Of a DNA stretch of 34,849 bases, positions 1-7,552 are shown in pieces (the first letter of the stretch is position 1; each line of letters opens with the position of its first letter). A model generated the notes under the pieces. That model was not told where the DNA came from. It saw only the letters and a program-made list of their open reading frames with translations, and did not search any database. Location: positions 1 to 34,849 of the forward strand of contig CALMYH010000024.1 in the NCBI GenBank assembly GCA_937873395.1, read 5' to 3'. This DNA comes from an uncultured Burkholderiales bacterium. GTDB taxonomy: Bacteria; Pseudomonadota; Gammaproteobacteria; Burkholderiales; Burkholderiaceae_C. Made by a program: the position numbers and the translations under genes.

Positions 1-550
1 TGGTGGTGAGCACCGGCAGGCCGTAGGTGTGGTGCCAGGCGCGCACCAGGTGGTCGCTGGCGGCCTTGCTGGCGCTGTAGGGGCTGTTGGGCTCGTAGCG
101 GTTGGTCTCGGCAAAGGCCGGATCGTCCTTGGCCAGGCTGCCGTACACCTCGTCGGTGCTCACGTGCAGGAAGCGAAAGGCCGCTTTCTCGTCGGCCGGC
201 AGGGCGGCCCAGTGGCCGCGCACCGCGTCCAGCAGGCGGAAGGTGCCCACCACGTTGGTCTGGATGAACTCGCCCGGGCCGTGGATGCTGCGGTCCACAT
301 GGCTCTCGGCGGCGAAGTTGAGCACCGCGCGCGGGCGGTGCTGTGCCAGCAGGCGTCCGATCAGTTCGGCATCGCCGATGTCGCCTTGCACGAAGCTGTG
401 GCGCGCATCGCCCGCCAGGCTGGCCAGGTTCTCGCGGTTGCCGGCGTAGGTCAGCTTGTCGAGGTTGACGACGGGCTCGTCTGACTGAGCCAGCCAGTCG
501 AGCACGAAATTGGCGCCGATGAAGCCGGCGCCTCCAGTGACGAGAATCAT
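1..550 (-). CDS. rfbB: dTDP-glucose 4,6-dehydratase, N-terminal 183 residues (cut by window edge)
   Basis: Converts dTDP-glucose to dTDP-4-keto-6-deoxyglucose, the second step toward dTDP-rhamnose and related deoxysugars, in the cytoplasm. Seen: the NAD-binding Rossmann motif TGGAGFIG at residues 5-12, the catalytic Thr-Asp-Glu triplet at 132-134 (STDEVYG) and the short-chain-dehydrogenase YSASK motif (Tyr158, Lys162), all at the spacing of RmlB enzymes. The start ATG at 550 has AGGAG five bases upstream. The rest of the gene lies beyond position 1. GC is high, unlike the AT-rich genes just upstream, so it may be an older part of the locus. It lies downstream of the polysaccharide genes on the same strand, consistent with supplying a deoxysugar precursor. 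Identity is secure; whether it starts a full rfbBDAC set cannot be seen. Confidence 0.96.
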   Translation of the reverse strand, partial: MILVTGGAGFIGANFVLDWLAQSDEPVVNLDKLTYAGNRENLASLAGDARHSFVQGDIGDAELIGRLLAQHRPRAVLNFAAESHVDRSIHGPGEFIQTNVVGTFRLLDAVRGHWAALPADEKAAFRFLHVSTDEVYGSLAKDDPAFAETNRYEPNSPYSASKAASDHLVRAWHHTYGLPVLTT

Positions 551-567
551 TCTCCTAATCCCTAAAA

Positions 568-597
568 AATGTAAACAAATTTACGTGAACCTTGCAA
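568..597 (-). promoter_or_regulatory. candidate promoter for rfbB
   Basis: On the minus strand TTGCAA (592-597) and TACATT (568-573) are separated by 18 bases, about 18 bases before the rfbB start codon and upstream of its AGGAG. Each hexamer matches the sigma-70 consensus at 4 of 6 positions. It lies in a 93-base AT-rich gap after the O-acetyltransferase gene, where such matches arise easily by chance. Confidence 0.35.
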
Positions 598-643
598 TGA
601 GTTATCCGTTTAAGTTACTCGAAATGCAACGTATGGAACAAAT

Positions 644-2005
644 CTAATCAATCACCTTCAATGCAGCATTATTAATGGTGAAATTGCCTTGGCAGGCTAA
701 CGGGTCTAAACGCAAAATCGACCTTAACCGGGCGGCAGGCAATATAAACAACAATTTATTGTTGCCACAGCTCACGGGTAATTTTACGGTATTTTTCTCG
801 GAAAATCGTTCATTCTCTTCCGTCAGAAAATATACGGCGGCGATAGATTCCACATCGCTCCTAATATCAAGCTCTAAAGCATACTGTTTATCGGGTGAAA
901 TGCTCGTTGATGGAAAGGTAAGAAAAGGATCTGAGCCAGTGGATCGAAAGTTCCCTTTTAAATCCAAAACTTCGACTTGCTGATTGGGTTGACACACTCC
1001 TAGACCTTCCCAGTTCAAACGACCCACTTGCATTTTCCGAGACCATGCTTCGTAAACGCTATGATGATGATTCCAAGAGAGTTGTGCAGTATATGCCTCA
1101 ATAAACGCTGGCGGAGGGGCATAATCTGCTTTTCCGTAGTGTTTGAAAATCATTGGCTTGGAGCAGGCGTCTGCATCTACCTTGCATAAGTACCGTTCGG
1201 CATTACTGCTTATAACGAAATCCGGCGTCATTAAATCAACCATATCCGGCTGGAATGTAGTGCTCCGAACATAAACAATGTCTCGAAAAACAGGCGCGAA
1301 AAACGGCAGTGCGTACTTGATAAAGCTGTCTCCAAAAATCAGTAGGCGTTTACGAGTCATAGATTCTGGATAATGGACTATGCATATATTGTCTGTATTG
1401 CCCGGGAGAGAAGAACGGTTGTCAAAAGTCAGAAATGAAAAAGTAGGTTTTAGGATCTCCTCAGAAACCTTGTTTTTCAGCTCCAGCATGCCCGCTAAAT
1501 CGCCGGATCTTTCCTCCTGGCTGGTAACGAAAAACTGGGTCACTTCGTACTGCAAGCCCCATTTCTCCAGTACATGCTGCGTCACAGTCATGGTGCCAGC
1601 ATCTGTCATGTGCGTATCCAGCACACGAAACACAGGCTGGATGCGATTGATCGCTATCAGTGAGTCCAGTGGGTACAACGACATATCCGCTAACGCTGGC
1701 TGTTCTGAGATATAGCTGCTGAGAAATAGACTTTGAATCTTTTCCCGCCACGGCGCGGGAACCATATCTTTTAGGACGATTTCCTTGGATGGATAGATCA
1801 CATGGAGAAATGGTATACCTAGCGCAGCCAAACTGCGATTGCGTTGCGCAAGGTTGTTGAGCAAATGCATGATATCTTGAGTTGAAGGTCTTGCATCTCC
1901 AATTGAGAATGCAAACGGTCGTTGGCCTCCATCGAATAAAAAAAGATGTCCTTCCGATCCTATCAAAACATTATTATGAATGGATCCATGCTCAATCGTT
2001 ATCAT
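644..2005 (-). CDS. AlgJ/AlgX-like SGNH-fold polysaccharide O-acetyltransferase with C-terminal beta domain
   Basis: 453 residues. The N-terminal two thirds resemble the SGNH-hydrolase-like domain of AlgJ/AlgX, which moves acetyl groups onto polysaccharides. Seen: an early segment ending in GHLFLF, an Asp130-x-His132 pair (LDTHMTDAG), then the nucleophile motif GDSF at 225-228 (Ser227). This DxH-before-GDS order is the circular permutation typical of the AlgJ/AlgX family. A later NAERYL at 269-274 also fits. Residues about 345-453 form a probable beta-sandwich ending in an LRLDP...GNFTI pattern that I have seen appended to polysaccharide enzymes. No signal peptide or membrane helix is visible, which is odd for a family that usually acts in the periplasm. 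An AAGGAA lies upstream of the ATG. Codon use is AT-rich (roughly 45% GC), unlike the neighbouring kps genes. Likely role: O-acetylation of the locus product. Acetyl donor and substrate are unknown. Confidence 0.7.
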   Translation of the reverse strand: MITIEHGSIHNNVLIGSEGHLFLFDGGQRPFAFSIGDARPSTQDIMHLLNNLAQRNRSLAALGIPFLHVIYPSKEIVLKDMVPAPWREKIQSLFLSSYISEQPALADMSLYPLDSLIAINRIQPVFRVLDTHMTDAGTMTVTQHVLEKWGLQYEVTQFFVTSQEERSGDLAGMLELKNKVSEEILKPTFSFLTFDNRSSLPGNTDNICIVHYPESMTRKRLLIFGDSFIKYALPFFAPVFRDIVYVRSTTFQPDMVDLMTPDFVISSNAERYLCKVDADACSKPMIFKHYGKADYAPPPAFIEAYTAQLSWNHHHSVYEAWSRKMQVGRLNWEGLGVCQPNQQVEVLDLKGNFRSTGSDPFLTFPSTSISPDKQYALELDIRSDVESIAAVYFLTEENERFSEKNTVKLPVSCGNNKLLFILPAARLRSILRLDPLACQGNFTINNAALKVID

Positions 2006-2224
2006 TACGCCTACTTCCTTTTAAGCAAAGCAACACCAACATCATTGCAAATGTAGTGCTTTGCCATTTCTGTGCATTAGCCATTTTGATTGAATAAAAA
2101 CGGCTGATTTGCAAAGGTGGAGCGACTTAATCCAAAACAAATATCCAAACCCATAAAAACTGAGAAATCTAGAATAGATTTTTATGTCCTATCCAGTGTA
2201 ATTTAGATGCTGGAGGACAAGTCG

Positions 2225-2521
2225 TTATTTAAAATACAGCTTGTATCCCATCAAAGCAGCTTGTGCCTTAAGCATATCTCTACTTACAAGTAAATCTTCC
2301 TCATCACAGCAACGCCAGACACTGTCGCGCCCTTGCAGATCATCCGTTTTCCCACATTTCTCAAAAACACGTTCAATATCCACGGAAATTTCTTGATTGC
2401 CGACAATGAGATTGGTTCCTCCGAACGTTTTCATTAAGTATTCTTGCCAGTCCCGCTCAATACGCAACTGCAACGAAAACGGATTCATCGGTCGCAACCG
2501 CTCGATAATCTGGTCTGCCAT
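2225..2521 (-). CDS. small hypothetical protein, no family recognised
   Basis: 98 residues starting MADQIIERLR and ending GYKLYFK. It is mostly charged, with three cysteines (C56, C71, C72) and no signal peptide or membrane segment. No convincing Shine-Dalgarno precedes the ATG. In the same frame a stop codon four codons upstream separates it from about 30 more open codons, so it could be the tail of a decayed gene rather than a complete one. AT-rich like its surroundings, and on the same strand as the polysaccharide genes. A loose resemblance to C-terminal parts of nucleotide-dependent transferases is too weak to name a function. Confidence 0.4.
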   Translation of the reverse strand: MADQIIERLRPMNPFSLQLRIERDWQEYLMKTFGGTNLIVGNQEISVDIERVFEKCGKTDDLQGRDSVWRCCDEEDLLVSRDMLKAQAALMGYKLYFK

Positions 2522-2916
2522 TTTTTCGGGTTAAGCACTTGCAACCAGATGCACTACCACGTTTTTTGCCAAGCCATCTAAACGTTCAAGTGCTTGCGCA
2601 CCTCTTTCTCTCGAAACAGGTTATTCAACTCAATACTTCCGTAACCTTATTTGCATCATCAGCAATCATGTTCGACGGAATCGCCTTCAAAAAACTTCCT
2701 GATCAAATACATCTGCGAAACGTAATGGATCTCTTTTATGTCCTTCGGTCGTGGGTGTGAAATTGACTATCTGCACAGGTGAGCGGACTTTTGCGCTCTT
2801 TTCCTTTGATAGAATGAAATATCGAACCAAGATCATTTTTGATTATTTAAATCAAATCCAAGCTCATCGATACATATAACTCTCATTTAAAACTTCTGCA
2901 TAAAATAGTAGATGAA
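2522..2916. other. 395-base AT-rich spacer with fragmentary reading frames
   Basis: No complete gene can be supported. On the minus strand a 49-codon frame (2836 to 2687, starting MILVRYFILS) is followed without a gap by coding-like stretches in other frames (for example NNLFREKEV near 2600). The first frame ends at a run of six A on the plus strand (2689-2694); a one-base slip there would extend it into EGDSVEHDC. This looks like a decayed gene or a recombination scar between the large glycosyltransferase and the small ORF. No clear inverted repeats, transposase motif or terminator were found. Confidence 0.35.
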
Positions 2917-5900
2917 TTAAGATTTCAGACCAGCGACCAAACTCAGCACGAATGTATCGAAATCGGGTAATGTGTTTTCTAGCATTCGCTCCTGCAACAC
3001 CCAGTGCCGCAATTGCTCACCCAAAGCACGGTTTTCTGATCCTAATGCAATTTGTTCACGCAAAGCGTGAACCCACGCCTGCATTACATTGTCGACTAAC
3101 CGAATCCCTGGCGCTTTTATAGTCCTATACACACTGACATCCGAGGTGACGACAGGTAGACCCAGAGCGCCACAGTCGAGCAACTTCAATTCAGATTTAC
3201 GTGCATTAAAGCTAGTGTCACGAAGCGGTACGATGGCGAAATCAAATCGATGTGTCTGGCCAAGCAGCCACTTCGTAAAAGTGACATAGTCTTTATCAGG
3301 AATTTCCAAAACTTCAAGCCAAGGTCGTCCATTTACCAAATCTTTCCGAGTGGTTACACCCACGAGTGAAAGTCTGAACTGAGGGGTTACCTGAGCCACA
3401 GCATCAAGGGCTGGTAGCACTAGTGCCAAGTCGTCGTCATGCGTCGCCGATCCCATGTACAAGACGCGGATGGCACCGTCCATCACGCGTGTCCGCGGTG
3501 CTGTTCGCCACAAGCGGTCACTCAGTCGATTAGGCAGCAATACAACACGCGGATGCATGGTTTTGATCTTCTCCTGAAGTGCAGGAGTGGAAACCGTCAT
3601 CGCAGCAGCAGCGGCTATTTGGCGCCGCAGCCCGGGTGCATAGTTGGCGTAGGTTCCATGAGGATCTTTGTCACGAGGTACATCCAAGAGATCGTCATCC
3701 ATTTCTAACAAATATGGAATATTCGAATGGGTAAGCGCCTCTATCACATTCTCTACCATGCCTTGCGGAACTGCCGTTCGTTGGATGATGGCACCATCCA
3801 GCATTTTCTCCCGCGCACTGGCAATCAGCATGGCAGGAGTCAGTTTGATGTAGGTGACGTTACGCTCCACCGCGTTGCGAGTTCGCTCCCATATACGGAT
3901 ATGGGTAGAACCGGGTGCTTGACGCAAATCCGCGCTGGCCGGGCAAACTACGCCGATTCGCTTTCGACTGTAGGGCGACAATGCTTGCTTGTTACCGCTG
4001 CGTTCGCGTAATACATCACTATATATGTTCAAATACCCTGCCGCCATTTGTGCGGTACTGTTAGCCAGGCCGTAGCCAGCTTGCCAATCTGCAAGTGCCT
4101 GTTCTGTTCTCTCATATTCACGCTCATCAAAGGCAATACGGATAATTTCTTCATACAGTTTGGAAATATTGCTTTGATCGAGGATCCAGCCCGCTCCGCT
4201 GCGTCGTACGCGGTCTGCCACATTCGGAAAATCAAACACTGCTGCAGGTAGACCTACAGACCACAGCTCAGTCAACGTGTGGCAATAGGTTTCATCCCAT
4301 ACGGAAAACATGATGCCTAAATGAGGTTGGACGGCGCGAACCCTTTCTGCAAATTCGTGCCTTTCATAAGTACCTAAATTAATAAAACGTCTTTCCTGAG
4401 TCGTATTGCTCGTCTTCCCCAGAATATAAAACTTCAGTCGCCCTGATTTATCATGATCAATCAATGCGCGAATAATTTCAAGGCCTTTTGCCTCATTAAT
4501 ATTGCCGGGCACAAGGATGCGAATTGGCTCTCCCAGTTTAGGTTTTTGACGAAAACGGTGAAACGCCGAGAAATCACGGCCGTGGGGTATAACCACGAAG
4601 CGGTTAGCTGGAAGCTGCGGCAGAGAATCCAAAATCAACCGCCTTGCGCTCTCGGCTGTGGTCACGAATGCATCACAATGTACCAGCGCCGTCTGAAATC
4701 TCTCGCGCCAGAAAGCTAGCCAATTCCCTTGCGGGATTGGCAGGGCGTCCTTATGCCACAGGCTCTCACGGTAAACGGAACCACCTTCCAGAAATTTATC
4801 TCCAAGAAAAATGCCGACATCATCGATCATTTTTATGGTGGGTGAAATTGCGTAAAAATCATGGAAAGAAAAAACCACCTTCATTCCTAACTGTCGGGCC
4901 AAGTGCGGCAGAGAAAGCCCGTGCCAACCGAGATGCCGAATATGTACAAGATCAAAATCAAACTCTTGAAGCCAATCAGATACCACCTTGTCATAATCTA
5001 AAGAGTTGTGGCTGAGAGGATCTACCGGTTCTTGTAATTTGCAAGAGCGGACAAGGCAGATTGCACCATCTTCTTCCATACGGCTCAACCACAGCGTTTT
5101 GCTGTCGCACCGCAATACCCAGCCCTCTAACGCGCCTGAAAGCGCCCCCATCAAGTCCCGGTTGGTCTGGGGTGTGCCACCGGTCTGCGTGGCTATGACG
5201 AACAGGACTCGGGGGACCCAGCTCTTACCCAACCCGGCCGCGCAATCCTGCATGGCAAGGCGAGCACGATTACGCGCCAATGCGATCTTTTCACTGTTAC
5301 TAAATACCTGAATGGCTTTTTTGTATTCAGGATAGCGGGCATCTACAACAGCGCGGCCGGACTTCATCAACTCCGTCTTGGACTCACCGAAGCTCTTGGA
5401 ACGATCATGGAAGACATAGGTTCTATCGTCGATGATGTTGCTCCACCCCGCCCGTAACGCCCTCATACAAAAGTCGTTTTCCTCACCGTAGCCACGTGGA
5501 AAGGCCTTTGCATCCAGAGATCCAATGTTGCTGATGCACTCACGGCTGACAAACATGCAAAATCCGTTGCCGGTCGGCACGCGAGGGTACAACCCCAAAC
5601 TGCGCCGGCGAAATGCACGGGCGTAGGTGATTTCGTCCACGCCTTCGGGCAACTTGTTGTCGTTGCCCATTTGCGGCGCGGAAAAAGCTCCCGCTCGGTC
5701 CGACATGGCCGTTACGGTGGCAATGCGCGGCGCTGAATACGCTGCAGTTAACATCCCCTCAAGCCAACGTGGCGTTACACGTGCGTCTGAATTCAGTAGG
5801 ACGACATCGTCAACTCCCGATTCATCAATGCCACGGTTGACGGTGCGTGTGAAACCAAAGTTTTCAGGGTTGTTAAGTATTCGTATTGCTGGCTCGCTCT

Positions 5901-7515
5901 CGTATTTTGAAAGGATATGGATAATCCTGGGGTCTGTAGAGCAATCATTAATCAAGAGAATTTTTGCGTACGCTGGGGTATGCGCTAAAAGTCGCTCTAT
6001 GCAAATCTCCAAATCGTCTGCTGCGTTAAATATTGGGACAATGATCGTGACTGGATGATGGGGGATTCGGTCTCTTAAAATTAGCCGATGCGGGACGGAT
6101 CGCTTGCCTTCTACTTCCAGGTTATCTGAAAAAGAGCCATCGGGAAGGCGTAACGAAAGTGTGTGTAACCCATCGCCCAAGTAATGCGCAGGATTGGTAA
6201 AAATAATGCCACCCAATCCACCAGATAATCCTGCTTTTTTGAGATCTGGTCGAGATTCTTTGTTCTTTGCGAGCATAAGAAAATGACCGTCGAGCCAAAC
6301 CTCAACGTCAAATATATCATCTGACTTCTTTGTGTTAACCGACCACCCAAGGATTAATTCACCCTTTGAGTTTTCAATTCTTGTCTTATAAATCGAATTG
6401 GTTGAGGCTTTGGTTGGGCTTTTTTCAGTTAGATGTTCGATCTTGAGGGGTAAAGCTGTTGCAGGCCCTGCCTTTTTCTTTACTAGCTCGACTCGGATGT
6501 TTTCCCGGACACCCGACAACGGGTCTGTTCGCTTGATGGACTCGATATATGCAGAGTACTTTTTGGGCGTATGCTTGCGGTTGAGGCTAGTAGTGCCTTG
6601 GGCTGAGAGCTCTTTGCGCCGTTCGTGCCCGAAGCTCTTGGATTTGGCGTGATAGACGAAAACATCGTCTGCAATCGCCAGTTCAAAGCCGGCATCCACC
6701 GTACGGATGCAGAAGTCGTTTTCTTCCCCATACCCGATGGGAAAGTTCTCCTCGTCCATATAGCCGACAGCGTCGATCACCGCGCGCCGGATCATGAAGC
6801 AGAAGCCGTTGACGAAAGGCATGCGTGGGTAGCTTCGCGTAGACGCCTGGGCGACCAGACGGGCCATGCCATCGGCATCCAGGCCGTCGGGAATGTCATT
6901 GACCGCGAAGGAGCCCGTTGCGTCGCGCAGGGTCGGGACGTTCTGCCAGGTGGCGGCGTTGGACAGTGGGCCGACGACGCCAATCTTTGGGTCGGACTCC
7001 ATGCAACGGACCATGCCTCGCAGCCAGCCGGGTGTGACGATGGTGTCGCTGTTCTGGGTGATCACATAGTCGCCAGAGGAGGCTTTCAGTCCCGTGTTGA
7101 CGGCCCGGGTGTATCCGGCGTTCTGCGGGTGCTCGATCAAAGTGAACAAGGGCCGCGCATGGCACCACTTTCGCAGCCAGGCGGTGGTGTCGTGTTCTGA
7201 GCCGTCGTTGACCACGATCACCCTGACACGGTAGCCATCTGTGTGGCGTTCCAGTGACTGGAGGCACCGCTGCACGTCTTCCAGTGCGTTGAACACCGGC
7301 ACAACGATGTCGATGGAGGCGGTGCCGTTTGTGCCTTCCGCTGCTTGGGAGTTCACAGCGGCAAGCCTGCGCCTTTCGGCCAGGTTGATGTTGGCCTGAA
7401 TGACTTTTGCCAGTTCCGGATGCATCGTCAACGCGGCGCGGTAATGCATCAGGGCGCGTTCGAAATCCTTATCTTTGAGAGCTTGGTTGCCCTTTGCCAG
7501 TGTGGAGTTACTCAT
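2917..7515 (-). CDS. multidomain glycosyltransferase (GT2-GT2-GT4-GT4-like), 1532 residues
   Basis: Predicted cytoplasmic or membrane-associated polymer-building enzyme. Domains: residues 1-50, TPR-like helical repeat; 67-310, GT2 with NDGS (103-106) and metal-site NSD (155-157); 375-470, a beta-rich insert of unknown role; 487-740, a second GT2 with NDCS (523-526) and NSD (575-577); 765-1170, GT4 with an E-x7-E pair (Glu1075, Glu1083); 1185-1530, a second GT-B domain with EMDDDL (1271-1276) and NARKSELK (1437-1444). The two GT2 domains share long stretches (NGFC, GYGEENDFC, SKSFG), so one arose by duplication. Start ATG 7515 is preferred because the TPR begins there; the frame stays open 84 codons further upstream but overlaps the preceding gene and looks non-coding. 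Gap to that gene is 37 bases. GC falls from about 60% to below 50% near 6650, inside the gene. Sugars transferred cannot be predicted. Confidence 0.88.
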   Translation of the reverse strand: MSNSTLAKGNQALKDKDFERALMHYRAALTMHPELAKVIQANINLAERRRLAAVNSQAAEGTNGTASIDIVVPVFNALEDVQRCLQSLERHTDGYRVRVIVVNDGSEHDTTAWLRKWCHARPLFTLIEHPQNAGYTRAVNTGLKASSGDYVITQNSDTIVTPGWLRGMVRCMESDPKIGVVGPLSNAATWQNVPTLRDATGSFAVNDIPDGLDADGMARLVAQASTRSYPRMPFVNGFCFMIRRAVIDAVGYMDEENFPIGYGEENDFCIRTVDAGFELAIADDVFVYHAKSKSFGHERRKELSAQGTTSLNRKHTPKKYSAYIESIKRTDPLSGVRENIRVELVKKKAGPATALPLKIEHLTEKSPTKASTNSIYKTRIENSKGELILGWSVNTKKSDDIFDVEVWLDGHFLMLAKNKESRPDLKKAGLSGGLGGIIFTNPAHYLGDGLHTLSLRLPDGSFSDNLEVEGKRSVPHRLILRDRIPHHPVTIIVPIFNAADDLEICIERLLAHTPAYAKILLINDCSTDPRIIHILSKYESEPAIRILNNPENFGFTRTVNRGIDESGVDDVVLLNSDARVTPRWLEGMLTAAYSAPRIATVTAMSDRAGAFSAPQMGNDNKLPEGVDEITYARAFRRRSLGLYPRVPTGNGFCMFVSRECISNIGSLDAKAFPRGYGEENDFCMRALRAGWSNIIDDRTYVFHDRSKSFGESKTELMKSGRAVVDARYPEYKKAIQVFSNSEKIALARNRARLAMQDCAAGLGKSWVPRVLFVIATQTGGTPQTNRDLMGALSGALEGWVLRCDSKTLWLSRMEEDGAICLVRSCKLQEPVDPLSHNSLDYDKVVSDWLQEFDFDLVHIRHLGWHGLSLPHLARQLGMKVVFSFHDFYAISPTIKMIDDVGIFLGDKFLEGGSVYRESLWHKDALPIPQGNWLAFWRERFQTALVHCDAFVTTAESARRLILDSLPQLPANRFVVIPHGRDFSAFHRFRQKPKLGEPIRILVPGNINEAKGLEIIRALIDHDKSGRLKFYILGKTSNTTQERRFINLGTYERHEFAERVRAVQPHLGIMFSVWDETYCHTLTELWSVGLPAAVFDFPNVADRVRRSGAGWILDQSNISKLYEEIIRIAFDEREYERTEQALADWQAGYGLANSTAQMAAGYLNIYSDVLRERSGNKQALSPYSRKRIGVVCPASADLRQAPGSTHIRIWERTRNAVERNVTYIKLTPAMLIASAREKMLDGAIIQRTAVPQGMVENVIEALTHSNIPYLLEMDDDLLDVPRDKDPHGTYANYAPGLRRQIAAAAAMTVSTPALQEKIKTMHPRVVLLPNRLSDRLWRTAPRTRVMDGAIRVLYMGSATHDDDLALVLPALDAVAQVTPQFRLSLVGVTTRKDLVNGRPWLEVLEIPDKDYVTFTKWLLGQTHRFDFAIVPLRDTSFNARKSELKLLDCGALGLPVVTSDVSVYRTIKAPGIRLVDNVMQAWVHALREQIALGSENRALGEQLRHWVLQERMLENTLPDFDTFVLSLVAGLKS

Positions 7516-7552
7516 CAGTCGTGTCGTTGGAAGCCGTTGAGGCTGCAATGGG

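Noticed and set aside
2539-2760. 73-codon plus-strand ORF in the AT-rich spacer
   Set aside because: No ribosome-binding site or family, opposite to all neighbouring genes; coding-like stretches are on the other strand.
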